A stretch of DNA of 64,000 nucleotides, taken from assembly GCA_964547905.1 (NCBI GenBank), contig CAZJPN010000040.1:62001-126000 (forward strand). The letters run 5' to 3'. This document shows, in pieces, positions 54,861 through 63,443 of the stretch (position 1 is the first letter of the stretch; each line of letters opens with the position of its first letter). Source of the stretch: JAJYLM01 sp964547905 (GTDB lineage: Bacteria; JAMCPX01). Below the pieces are notes generated by a model. It saw only the letters and a list, made by a program, of their open reading frames with translations. It did not search any database and was not told the origin of the DNA. Made by a program: the position numbers and the translations under genes.

Positions 54861-55541
54861 ATGAAAGAACCGGTTATTTTTACATGGAGTGGAGGCAAGG
54901 ATAGCACCCTGACCCTTTATGAATTGTTACAAACACATAGCTATGAGGTGGTTTCGCTCATCACCACAGTAACACAAGGCTATGACAGGATTAGTATGCA
55001 CGGTGTAAGGATTGACCTGTTGGAACAGCAGGCCGAGGCAATTGGCATACCTGTAGATAAAATATATATCAGTAAAACATCTTCCAACGAAGAGTATGAA
55101 TCAAAGATGAAGGGCATATTAACCTATTACAAGCACCGGGGAATAAACACAGTTGTATTCGGGGACATCTTTTTAGAAGACCTGAGAAAATATAGGGAGA
55201 AAAATCTTGCAAAAGTAGGCATGAAGGGGCTTTTCCCGATATGGAAGAGGAATACATCGGAACTTGCAAATTCATTTATTGAACTTGGGTTTAAATCCAT
55301 TATCACATGTGTTGATACAAATGTTCTTGATAAGGGCTTCTCAGGCAGAAACTATGACAAGCAACTTCTATCAAGGTTGCCATCGCATATTGATCCATGC
55401 GGCGAGAATGGAGAGTTCCATTCTTTTGCATACGATGGTCCATTATTTAAGGAAGAGATACGATTCAAAAAAGGTGAATGTGTTTTGAGGGATAACCGGT
55501 TTTTCTATTGTGATTTAATACCGGTATATCTGAACCCATAA
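54861..55541 (+). CDS. Dph6-like PP-loop ATPase
   Basis: An adenine-nucleotide alpha-hydrolase-fold protein of 226 residues related to diphthine-ammonia ligase. The PP-loop SGGKDST is at residues 10-16, and HGVRIDLLEQQAEAIGIP, VVFGDIFLEDLRKYRE and the CGENGEFHSFAYDGPLF motif are typical. Bacteria lack diphthamide, so it acts on another substrate. The last two codons (CCA TAA) lie inside the attachment repeat at 55535-55582, so the repeat supplies the stop. Confidence 0.88.
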   Translation: MKEPVIFTWSGGKDSTLTLYELLQTHSYEVVSLITTVTQGYDRISMHGVRIDLLEQQAEAIGIPVDKIYISKTSSNEEYESKMKGILTYYKHRGINTVVFGDIFLEDLRKYREKNLAKVGMKGLFPIWKRNTSELANSFIELGFKSIITCVDTNVLDKGFSGRNYDKQLLSRLPSHIDPCGENGEFHSFAYDGPLFKEEIRFKKGECVLRDNRFFYCDLIPVYLNP

Positions 55542-55582
55542 CCCGAAGGTCGAAGGTTCAAATCCTTCCCCCGCTATTCTTT
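55535..55582 (+). repeat. Attachment-site copy 2
   Basis: 48 bp identical to the 3' part of tRNA-fMet (48879-48926), without the 5' half, so not a tRNA gene. It separates the islet from the integrase-bearing element. Confidence 0.85.
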
Positions 55583-55610
55583 CTTTTCAATGAGTTAGAT
55601 GCTTTTTTCA

Positions 55611-56668
55611 TCATTGAATTTCACCACTGTGATCCCCTATTGTGATCACCCCGCCTTGAATTTGATCCAAAACAGCTACGGAATTTTTGAGATTGTCCGG
55701 TGCAAGGTGTGCATACCGCTGTGTCATCTTAAAATCTTTATGACCTAAAAGCTTCTGCACATTGTAAAGATTGACGTCAGCCTGCACTAACCAGCTTGCA
55801 AAGGTGTGCCTTAGATCGTGAAACCTGAAATCCTGTATCCCTGTCTTTTGACAAGCATCCCTGAACCATTTGCCGATCTTTGAGTTGTCAAACTTTGTGC
55901 CGGTCGAAGTAGGGAATACATAGGGGCTTTTGATATGCCTTACCTTGTTGAGGTGTATCAGCAGATTCTTAACTGTGTCGTTCATGGGCAGACCAAGACG
56001 CTCTCCGTTCTTTGTGTGTTCAAGCGTGATTGTACCTCTGGTAAGGTCTATGTCCTGCCATGTCAGACCCAAGATGTTGCCGAGACGCATTCCGGTGTGT
56101 ACAGCGATCACTATGATTGGCTTTAGCCTGTCGTTAGCTGCCTGATACAATCTGTCAACTCTTCCCTTGTCAGATAACGCACACGGGGCTGTGGGAGCTT
56201 TTCCATTGCTACACGATAGAATGGATTGAGTGAAATCCATTCCCATTCTCTGATTGCAAGATTAAAGGCATGTTTGCAGAAGCCTAATTCATGGTTTATG
56301 GTTTTTGGTGATGCATCTTCATTTCTACGCTGTATCTTATATGTGCTGATCTGATTAGGTGTTATGTTGTTTAAATACATACTGCCGAACACAGGTAGTA
56401 AATGTTTTAAACTTGATCCATCTCTTACCATGCTTTTAGGTGCTTTTGTAATTGAATACTCTTGCATATACCGATCCGCCATATCCTTGAATGTCTTTTT
56501 GTTACCCTGACCTTTGTTGAAATACTTACCCTCTGCAAGCTCCATCCTTCTTTTTGCCTCAATCTGTCCCGCAAGTTTCTTATTGGTCGTCCCCGTTGAC
56601 TCACGGATTAGCCTGCCATTCCATCGAATTTGAATTATCCACTTTTGACCTCTTTTAATTAAACCCAT
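55611..56668 (-). pseudogene. int: Frameshifted tyrosine integrase
   Basis: Two overlapping frames make one integrase. The N-terminal part (56668 to about 56155) has the AP2-like arm domain and the SAM-like core-binding domain (YSITKAPKSMVRDGSSLKHL onward). The C-terminal part (about 56155 to 55611) has the catalytic domain with Arg in HTGMRLGNIL, His-x-x-Arg in HDLRHTFASW, and HKDFKMTQRYAHL with the nucleophile Tyr. The frame changes inside TTGAC near 56153-56158; adding one G would restore EELDRLYQAAND. The gene ends 28 bases from the attachment copy, as expected for a tRNA-targeting integrase. Confidence 0.85.
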
Positions 56669-56939
56669 TTTTACACCTCCCTTCTTTTAGATTTGAGGCC
56701 TTGAAAGTGGTTAATTCCGTGCAAGGGTATACTACATCACCCGCATGAAAATTACAACCATTTTCCACCTCATTATATTTGTTTGCATGACTTACCGTGT
56801 GTTGTGATACGGCAAGTGAAACAGCATAAACATACTGGTTATAAGGCATTCCGGCACTTGATTGGTAGTCTGGTATGAAGAGCCATGAGATTATCGTTTT
56901 TTTAAGGCTATTGATACTTGCGAATAAGTCGTCTGGCAT
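56655..56939 (-). CDS. Small hypothetical protein
   Basis: A 94-residue frame overlapping the integrase start by 14 bases. The N-terminus (MPDDLFASINSLKKTI) looks like a real protein start, but no family is recognised. It has two cysteines and no membrane segment. Support is mainly its place in a compact minus-strand gene run. Confidence 0.4.
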   Translation of the reverse strand: MPDDLFASINSLKKTIISWLFIPDYQSSAGMPYNQYVYAVSLAVSQHTVSHANKYNEVENGCNFHAGDVVYPCTELTTFKASNLKEGRCKNGFN

Positions 56940-56945
56940 AAAATA

Positions 56946-57251
56946 TTAGCCCTCCCGATCCTGCTTTTGGAACTTTTCTTTAATCTTCTGCTTTTCGGCT
57001 TCTGAAAGCTGTTTTTTAAACTCTGGATGATATTTCTTGTTGTAATAATTAAACCGGAATAGTGGACACTGTGGATCACCGCAATCGGCATCCATCAATT
57101 CGGCATCCTGATAGTATCCCATACATTCATAACAGAACGCCTGTATAGCCTGCTTTGCACTTGCAAGTTTACCCATTTCAAGCCATTTAATCATAATGGC
57201 TTGTCCTTTTCGTAACGGCATCTTTTTAATTTTTTCTATATCCCTATTCAT
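56946..57251 (-). CDS. Zinc-ribbon-like phage/plasmid protein
   Basis: A 101-residue protein with CYECMGYYQD (CxxC) and DCGDPQCPLF (CxxxxC) about 17 residues apart, a four-Cys metal site seen in many short phage and island proteins. A basic, helical C-terminal tail follows. The function is unknown. Its start abuts the stop of the short recombinase (one-base overlap), so it is co-translated with it. Confidence 0.75.
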   Translation of the reverse strand: MNRDIEKIKKMPLRKGQAIMIKWLEMGKLASAKQAIQAFCYECMGYYQDAELMDADCGDPQCPLFRFNYYNKKYHPEFKKQLSEAEKQKIKEKFQKQDREG

Positions 57252-57841
57252 TAAAATTGAACCCCTGATAAGAACTGCCTTGCATCTTGCTGAACGATTT
57301 TAAGGTAGACCATTGTTGTGATCACAGAGCTATGACCGAGTAAGTCTTTTAATACCGGCAAAGGCACGCCCTGAGATATGCAGTTCACGGCAAAGCTATG
57401 CCGGAACGTGTGCGGGTGTACCGGCTTTGTTATGCCGGCTTGCTTGGCTACCTGTTTTATAATCTGAAACGCTCGTTGTCGTGTGAAAGTAAACAGTCTA
57501 TCTGTAATATTATTATGCATGACATAGCTCGCAAGCTCATTTGACAGCTCCGCCGATATAGGGATCATTCTATAGGCAGGCTTCCCTTTCTTACCCCGCT
57601 TCTTTTCCGTAAGCACCTTAATGGTCAGATTGTAGGTGTCTATGTCATCCTTTGTGATCTTTAAGGCTTCGGTGATCCTGCACCCTGTCTGCCAGAGGGT
57701 ATTTATAAGCAGATGATTCCGTTTGTTATCAATACAGGCTTCAAGCATAGCATGGACTTCAAGAGGTGTCAGATAAGACGGTATGTCCTTGTTCTCATAC
57801 CTTGCCATTGAAAGTTTTTGTACCGCCGGTAGGTTATTCAT
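57251..57841 (-). CDS. Short tyrosine recombinase (catalytic domain)
   Basis: A 196-residue protein made almost only of the tyrosine-recombinase catalytic domain. Visible residues are Arg in QTGCRITEAL, His-x-x-Arg in HPHTFRHSFAVN, His in LLGHSSVITT and the Tyr nucleophile in TMVYLKI. The N-terminal core-binding domain is reduced to about 25 residues. It may be a second recombinase of the element or a resolvase-like helper. A weak ribosome site precedes it, and a hairpin about 117 bases upstream separates it from the DUF3987 operon. Confidence 0.88.
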   Translation of the reverse strand: MNNLPAVQKLSMARYENKDIPSYLTPLEVHAMLEACIDNKRNHLLINTLWQTGCRITEALKITKDDIDTYNLTIKVLTEKKRGKKGKPAYRMIPISAELSNELASYVMHNNITDRLFTFTRQRAFQIIKQVAKQAGITKPVHPHTFRHSFAVNCISQGVPLPVLKDLLGHSSVITTMVYLKIVQQDARQFLSGVQF

Positions 57842-57957
57842 GTTTACAATTCCTATATGCTTTGTAAAGTTTTGTGCTGTTTAAAGTGTCTAAAATCATC
57901 TGTTTCCCTCTTGAAAATGCCCTTTTGTTTTACATTTTCTCCACTATTGTAAAGAGA

Positions 57958-57980
57958 GGGCAGGTCTGCAATACCTGCCC
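57958..57980 (-). terminator. Hairpin after the 62-residue gene
   Basis: GGGCAGGT (57958-57965) and ACCTGCCC (57973-57980) with a 7-base loop, 19 bases after the stop at 57999 on the minus strand, followed by TCTCTTT on that strand. A moderate terminator. Confidence 0.55.
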
Positions 57981-57998
57981 GTTAAATCCGCACCGCCG

Positions 57999-58187
57999 TC
58001 ATTCCTCCGGCTCATCGTCTTCATCCTCGACCTCGACCAGCTCATTCGCCTTATCAAAGCCATCGCCGAAGCCCTGCTTGTAAGCCTCATCATGTATCCT
58101 TCGGACATCTTCATGTGTATAACCCTTGTTGTCTTTTTCAACGGCTGACTCGGAATTTTTAATTACTTTCTCTTTTTCTGACATCAT
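57999..58187 (-). CDS. Small acidic hypothetical protein
   Basis: A 62-residue protein. The middle HEDVRRIHDEAYKQGFGDGF is helical and the C-terminus is almost purely Asp/Glu. Such tails occur in DNA mimics and chaperone-like phage proteins, but nothing specific is shown. It starts directly after the stop of the preceding gene, which suggests co-translation. Confidence 0.6.
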   Translation of the reverse strand: MMSEKEKVIKNSESAVEKDNKGYTHEDVRRIHDEAYKQGFGDGFDKANELVEVEDEDDEPEE

Positions 58188-58652
58188 TTAATTCACCCCC
58201 CTATTTGTAGATTTCTTATATTTCTGTGCCATTGCCTTGAAACGTCTATGCAAATCACGCAAGTATTCGCTGTTATACCCGCCATCTCCCGACAAAATCA
58301 TAGTTAAAACAGATTCATTGCTGTAGACCGGATACCCCTTCATACGCAATTGCCCCGCTAACTGCTCGTCAAGACAATACATGTAAAAGTCATCGAGCAT
58401 ATCAGACCACAAAACCATAAAACTGTTTGAATCCGCTAATAGGGTAAGCTCCGGTTCGACCCATGCTTTCTTTTGCTGTGATAGTAGCTGTATTGCTTCC
58501 TCTTTATGTGCTTTAAGCTCTGCTAATAGGGTGTTGACCTCTACCGGATATTCCCGATCTGTCATTTCGGGGATATGTACCTTGATAATGCCTTCAACAA
58601 GCGTCAGGGATACCCCAAGGCCTTTGAGTCGATTTATGGTATTGAGCATCAT
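58188..58652 (-). CDS. Hypothetical protein of the element
   Basis: A 154-residue soluble protein. The first 60 residues (helix-strand-strand-helix, with LLAELKAHKEEAIQLL) resemble the small N-terminal docking-type domain found in phage and island proteins. The C-terminal half is helical and unrecognised. It overlaps the end of the DUF3987 gene by 4 bases (ATGA), which confirms the original end of that gene. Confidence 0.6.
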   Translation of the reverse strand: MMLNTINRLKGLGVSLTLVEGIIKVHIPEMTDREYPVEVNTLLAELKAHKEEAIQLLSQQKKAWVEPELTLLADSNSFMVLWSDMLDDFYMYCLDEQLAGQLRMKGYPVYSNESVLTMILSGDGGYNSEYLRDLHRRFKAMAQKYKKSTNRGVN

Positions 58653-60408
58653 ATTTCAACTGTCCTTCCGCCCTTGATTTCAGGATCAGTAATTAGTTTT
58701 TGAAGGGTCTTGATGTTCAGTATATTTATCGGTTCGGAAACTTTATTACAAACAACGTTCACTAAGTTCACTCCCTTCCCGTCCTGAGTGAACTTAGTGA
58801 ACATCTTTTGTAATCTTAGGTCATCCCAAACTAATCGATACGCTCCTCCGGTTCCCCGCTCGGTTTTCAAACCAAATTTCCGTAACATAGTCCCTACCAT
58901 CTTGGCACTGAATGAGGTAATACCTTTCGGAAGCGTTTTATTGAAAGTGTCTTGAATTTCTGACAAGGGTAGCAGTCCATTTTGAACTTTGTCTTGTAAG
59001 GTATACAAAACATCGACCAAGCGTTGCTGATAACCGTCTAAAGTGTGCTGTGAATCCTTCTTATTGTACAGTTCTAATAAACGAATGACCTGGCCCGCAA
59101 AAAAATTTGTAAATTTTATTGCACCTTTAATTGTATCGGAGTCTATGGGAGAGTTCGTATCCGTATGAGTGAAAAAAGCCTTTAGACAGTGCAATATGCC
59201 TGCGAATTTCAAGCTGTAATAAGACACCAGTTTGGGGATAAAACCTTAGCCTGCTCGGATAACAGGGACAGTTTTTTGTCATAACTATTATAGAAATTTT
59301 CATAAAGGTTCAACGCCTGTTCACTTAAAGATAATATTATCGGTTGTATAGAGCCATCGTCATAATATGAAAGCGGAATCTTGTAAAAATGATCTAAAAG
59401 ATTTTCCCAAAAAGAAATCTCGCCATTTGTAAAAGTCCGCCGGCTGAAGTTAAAAGACGGGTTTCCGGCAAAGACAAAGAGGAATCTTGGCAGTAGCCCA
59501 TCCTCAAAACTCTCTGCTGAAAATACTTTAGATACAACTCCCGGTTGTAGCCCTCCAGCTATTGCCGCTCCCGTAGCGGGTGCAAATTTGACTTCCCGTT
59601 TTCGATCAACTTTTCATGAGCCGCAATTGAACAAGGTAAGATAATGCTGTCTGTCGTTACCACCTCCATGCTTATACTGGTCGAAGCTAAAAATCAGACC
59701 GGACAATTCATCGTGGTGCAACAACACGCCCCTTCCATCAGACGCAAAAACATTTATTAGCGACTCGACAGTATGATCTGAAACGAAGTAATGTTTAAGT
59801 TTAGGCTCATCAGGGATTTTAGCATCCTTCCCATTTTTTGTTTTTCTTATTTCCTGTTCGTATTCTTCACGATCTTTTCTATAATCTTTGTATGCCCTTC
59901 CCTGTAACCGCGTTAATGGACTTAATAAGGCGTCAAAAAGTGGAGATTTCCCGTAGCCAGTCGGTGCAATTATGGCCGTCCATAAAAATGGAGACACTTG
60001 AAAACCTTCTTTAGGGGATATTCTAATTGTATTTCCAATTGCCGCGCTTACAATTGTGATGGCAATGCTCGCAGCTATATGAGGTTCAACTTGGAGAGCT
60101 TCAGAAGCAGCATTCACAAAATCAAATAATTCTTGCGGCAACACCTCAAACGGAAATGCAGAAACTGGTATCAAATTTCGATCGGTCAGATCAACAGGTG
60201 AATCGGTTTTTTCAGTAATAAAGGCTTCGAAATAGTGTGTTCCATATGCCCTGTCGTACTCAACAAAAAATTGTTTTTGTTGAACATCTGGAAGGTCGCC
60301 TAATTTTTTTCTGAACTCCATTTCCTTTGACCTATAACTATCCACAATACCGGCGGAAATATCCAATTCAAACAGCAAGTTTTTTAATAAGTTTGTGTCT
60401 TGTGTCAT
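58649..60408 (-). pseudogene. Broken DUF3987 (YfjI-type) ATPase gene
   Basis: Three pieces make one gene of about 586 codons. The N-terminal part (60408-59617) has the DUF3987 core with a Walker-like APTGYGKSPLFDAL loop and FVSDHTVESLI. An in-frame TGA at 59614-59616 interrupts NCGS and KVDRKREVKF, where family proteins have Trp (TGG to TGA). The frame stays open to about 59237, then shifts by one base in a GGGG run (59234-59237); the C-terminal part ends at 58649. The start ATG 60408 has GAGGGG upstream; the frame continues to 60453 past the predicted transcription start. DUF3987 proteins are replication or primase helpers of mobile elements. Confidence 0.78.
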
Positions 60409-60440
60409 TTTCCCCTCTCTATCACCTTTTGTTAGCTCTA

Positions 60441-60469
60441 AGTATAAGTCCATATTTCATCATTGTCAT
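60441..60469 (-). promoter_or_regulatory. Promoter of the DUF3987 operon
   Basis: On the minus strand ATGACA (60464-60469), 17-base spacer, TATACT (60441-60446). The stretch upstream (60470-60500) is closely related to that of the excisionase promoter. Confidence 0.6.
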
Positions 60470-60488
60470 CGCCCATAATTCGCTTGAA

Positions 60489-60749
60489 TTAGTGTTTTTT
60501 GTCCGTTCGTGTCAGTTTAATAAGCTCAGGCGAACAATGTTGCAGAGCTCGAAGATTTTCCTGCTTGAAAGAAAATAAAATCGTATTATCATCACGTAAA
60601 ATCTGCTGAGCCGAAGGATCGTCTGCGAAACGTTTAATAAGGTCGTTGTTCAGTGCGATGGTCTCGTTAATATCTTTTATCTGCCCTAACAATTTCTCGA
60701 CTCCGCCGAGGGTTGATGGATTTTTTAGCTCATCGATGAACAAACTCAT
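60489..60749 (-). CDS. Small helical hypothetical protein
   Basis: An 86-residue protein, mainly one long helix or coiled coil (residues 15-70), without cysteines or membrane segments. The start overlaps the excisionase stop by 4 bases (ATGA), so the two are translated together. No family recognised. Confidence 0.65.
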   Translation of the reverse strand: MSLFIDELKNPSTLGGVEKLLGQIKDINETIALNNDLIKRFADDPSAQQILRDDNTILFSFKQENLRALQHCSPELIKLTRTDKKH

Positions 60750-60931
60750 TTTTTCCCTTCCCTCGCCTTGCGAAATTCCTCGCTTCGGAAATGTTCGATA
60801 AGCTCAGGCAAGTCAAACTTAATTAACCTTCCAACTTTTATGTAGGGCACCAACCCTTGCGCTACATAAAGATACAACGTCCCCGGTTTTATCCCTAATT
60901 CCAGTGAAGCTTTTTTTATGTCTATCAGCAT
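60746..60931 (-). CDS. AlpA/excisionase-like DNA-binding protein
   Basis: A 61-residue MerR-type winged helix of the excisionase class (HTH_17): DIKKASLELGIKPGTLYLYVAQGLVPYIKVGRLIKFD has the helix-turn-helix and the wing. It probably binds arms of the attachment site to direct excision or regulates early genes. GGAGGT lies 8 bases before the ATG, with a strong promoter further upstream. Confidence 0.88.
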   Translation of the reverse strand: MLIDIKKASLELGIKPGTLYLYVAQGLVPYIKVGRLIKFDLPELIEHFRSEEFRKAREGKK

Positions 60932-60965
60932 ATTCCGTACCTCCTTTCACCATTTCTTACCTCTG

Positions 60966-60994
60966 AGTATATGTTTTAATATCCTTCTGGTCAA
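60966..60994 (-). promoter_or_regulatory. Promoter of the excisionase gene
   Basis: TTGACC (60989-60994), 17-base spacer, TATACT (60966-60971) on the minus strand. The upstream box GGACAAAAAATACTAA (61013-61028) is shared, with one or two changes, by the DUF3987 promoter. Confidence 0.65.
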
Positions 60995-61035
60995 AGCCCA
61001 TATTGCGTCTGTTTTAGTATTTTTTGTCCAGCAAC

Positions 61036-61064
61036 TTGCTTTATCTATGCTTGTTTGCTATAGG
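61036..61064 (+). promoter_or_regulatory. Divergent promoter for the 306-residue protein
   Basis: TTGCTT (61036-61041), 17-base spacer, TATAGG (61059-61064), then GGGAGG before ATG 61096. It lies back-to-back with the excisionase promoter across the shared box. Confidence 0.5.
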
Positions 61065-61095
61065 TATGAAAAGGTATGGGTTTATGGGAGGTAAT

Positions 61096-62016
61096 ATGAA
61101 ACTGAAGCTAATGACGGGATATAATAAAAGAGCAAGGGCATTTAAAGAGTTGAGGCAAAAGTTTACAGAAATAACAATCAACTATTTGCAAGAAACTTTA
61201 AAAAAATATCCTCTCGACTGGAATCAAATAATGAAACAGAGAGCAATAGAAAATCTTTACAGGCAATTAGTATCGGAAGCTTATAAAGATCAGATAAACA
61301 ATGTTGACTACAATCTGAACGAGAGAACTTTTTCTACACGTATGCTATTTGATTTACCATTTACTATAAAATTGCCTCCAGTAGAAGATGAGAGTATATT
61401 CAAAAAATTTATTGATAGTGATGATTACAGAGAATTAAAAAGGATAGACAAAGATTATAATAAAGATGTTACCGATTTTATTTGTATATGGTTTCTCACA
61501 CTTCTAAAGTTTCAATCATCACAAATAATAAAAAGAGCTAACAATAATATAACAACAGCTACGCTATACGGCAGTCAATTAGCTGTATATCAGCATTTAA
61601 AGAATGTTAAAGGTAGCGGTAGACGTTCGGACGATAATATAAAAATATTTATAGTTATTGTTCAAGAATATATTAAGAGAAATTCGATACCAATAAAACA
61701 ACCTTTATTTTATGAAATAGTTACTTATCTACAAGATATTATCTCAATAGAGTCTGCAAGGAAACAATTTCAGAGAACTAATAAAGCGAATTTGCACTGT
61801 GATTATAATAGAACTATTATACATTATTTAGAAAGAAAGCTTTGCCTCTTAAGAGAGATGAATCAATCAATATATGAAGAAATAAGAAACCAAGCTAACC
61901 AGAAAGCGATTGAATATCAAAAGAACAATAAAGAAAAATATAAAAATGTGTGTTTAATAATGGATAATCAGGGTGTATTAAATTATATAGGAGTTAGGGA
62001 TAAGCCAATTCATTGA
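61096..62016 (+). CDS. Unrecognised helical protein of the element
   Basis: A 306-residue basic protein, starting at ATG 61096 (GGGAGG 5 bases upstream); the frame extends to 61024 but the extra part covers the promoter. It is Lys/Asn/Ile/Tyr-rich and predicted largely helical, with no signal or membrane segment. I see no known domain. It is the only plus-strand gene of the element, has a clearly lower GC content than the rest and is transcribed away from the excisionase. It could be a regulator or accessory or defence protein, but nothing proves it. Confidence 0.7.
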   Translation: MKLKLMTGYNKRARAFKELRQKFTEITINYLQETLKKYPLDWNQIMKQRAIENLYRQLVSEAYKDQINNVDYNLNERTFSTRMLFDLPFTIKLPPVEDESIFKKFIDSDDYRELKRIDKDYNKDVTDFICIWFLTLLKFQSSQIIKRANNNITTATLYGSQLAVYQHLKNVKGSGRRSDDNIKIFIVIVQEYIKRNSIPIKQPLFYEIVTYLQDIISIESARKQFQRTNKANLHCDYNRTIIHYLERKLCLLREMNQSIYEEIRNQANQKAIEYQKNNKEKYKNVCLIMDNQGVLNYIGVRDKPIH

Positions 62017-62609
62017 TTGATATTGTATTTATCTGGATAAATGAAAGTCTTATGTATCCATATAAATAATATATATGAGTTACCTATATGAATCTTAATC
62101 AGATAAATGATGTATATTCAGATAAGTATCTGCATTCAGATTATTGCAGATAAAACAATATTTAGGTTTTATTCACGAATATATCCAGCACCCTTTACAA
62201 TACAATATTAAAACGACATTTAAAGCAATATTCATATAAATATTTATATAAACATTAAAAACAACATTCAATACAATATTTGATATATATATATGATTAA
62301 GCGGAATATGACAATTCGATAAGATAATTAAGATAATCAATTATCAAATCATCAAGACAATCAAGATAATAAATACATATTTCAATATAAGATAATAAAT
62401 CATTAAGACAATAAATAATCGATTGCACTAAAGGGCGGGTCGAACGAGCTTGTCAAGTTTTTAGTTGAAATTATCATAGTGGTTTCCATACGACCTCTGT
62501 ACTCCTTTTGTTTCCCGGATGTTGTATATACCCATTAAAAAGCCTGATGCGACATTTTTTATATTCAATACGGACAAGAATTTTCTATTACTTTTTAGAG
62601 TGGTACTTT
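62017..62609. other. AT-rich iterated intergenic region
   Basis: About 590 bases without a gene. CAGATAA-type units recur near 62099-62152, ACAATATT/ATACAATATT units near 62200-62275, and AAGATAAT or AAGACAAT units near 62320-62415. The composition is like that of origins or centromere-like sites, but no DnaA box was confirmed. Confidence 0.5.
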
Positions 62610-62618
62610 TTAGAGTGG
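62589..62618. repeat. 15-bp tandem duplication at endonuclease 3' end
   Basis: TACTTTTTAGAGTGG occurs twice in tandem, duplicating the last codons and the stop of the endonuclease gene. Confidence 0.7.
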
Positions 62619-63443
62619 TATTTGAAATACAAGAAAATAACCATTGAAATGATGTTTTATCTTGAAAATATTGAATTGTTTTAGTTCTGATTTATCGAAT
62701 ACCAATTCTGCCTTTCTCAAAGTATCTTTTTCATTTTCGTCGCTATCGCAAGGTAAAAGAAAATTTAGTGTATTGTCCTTGATTCCTGGATATTTTTTTG
62801 GATCTAATATGTTCCCTTCAGCTTTAACTTCGGTCATTATTCTGAAACGGAGTTTTACGGATGCCTTCTCGACATCACGAACTCTACTGAAATTTTCTTG
62901 CTGAGAAAAGATAGAGAGTAATTTATCTTTTAATTCTTGGGAAATCTCTTCACCACTTTCTTTTAAGCGTTCTTCCACAACCTGTGAAAATGCCTGACTG
63001 ATTAATTCTCCTATTTTTATTGTTTCAAAAAAACTTCCGTAGACAAGGCACACTTTTGTCTTACCTTGTTTTCTGCCTCTGACAAGATAAAATACATCAC
63101 GCACTGGTAAGGAATCAATATCATTCCCAGCCTTTTCCATTTGTTGTCTTACTGTACTATTTCCCCCTGTCATTATTTTAGAAATCTCTTTGCTACGGGA
63201 CGGGATTGTTGAATTGAAAGATGATACCGTATAAGAATCACTGTCTTTTAATTCAATGAGTTCTCCTCCAGGAAATATACTTTTGTTTTTATTAAGACGT
63301 ATTGCCATGTCAGGGAATACGCCTTTATTCCTGCAAGAAAGTAATCGTTCATTAAATGGAAATTTTTCCAGTTTTTTTACTCTTAAGAATTTCTCTTTAT
63401 TCTTAACAAGCGATTGAAAAAAGTGATAGATAGAATATGTCAT
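62610..63443 (-). CDS. Putative type II restriction endonuclease
   Basis: A 277-residue protein overlapping the methyltransferase by 4 bases (ATGA). FPDMAIRL (Pro44-Asp45) followed by GGELIELKDS (Glu64-Leu-Lys66) fits a PD-(D/E)xK nuclease site, and the arrangement with a methyltransferase strongly suggests a restriction partner. The rest does not match an enzyme family I can name, so the recognition sequence is unknown. Its low GC content fits acquisition by transfer. Confidence 0.75.
   Translation of the reverse strand: MTYSIYHFFQSLVKNKEKFLRVKKLEKFPFNERLLSCRNKGVFPDMAIRLNKNKSIFPGGELIELKDSDSYTVSSFNSTIPSRSKEISKIMTGGNSTVRQQMEKAGNDIDSLPVRDVFYLVRGRKQGKTKVCLVYGSFFETIKIGELISQAFSQVVEERLKESGEEISQELKDKLLSIFSQQENFSRVRDVEKASVKLRFRIMTEVKAEGNILDPKKYPGIKDNTLNFLLPCDSDENEKDTLRKAELVFDKSELKQFNIFKIKHHFNGYFLVFQIPL

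Noticed and set aside
55535..55582. Second tRNA-Met gene
   Set aside because: Only the 3' half is present; the acceptor 5' strand and D arm are missing, so it is an attachment copy.
59614..59616. TGA read as tryptophan
   Set aside because: TGA is used as a normal stop elsewhere in the window (for example lysC), and the same gene has another frameshift, so decay or error is more likely than recoding.
62017..62420. CRISPR array
   Set aside because: The repeated units are short (7-10 bp), degenerate and unevenly spaced, without spacers of constant length, and no cas genes are nearby.
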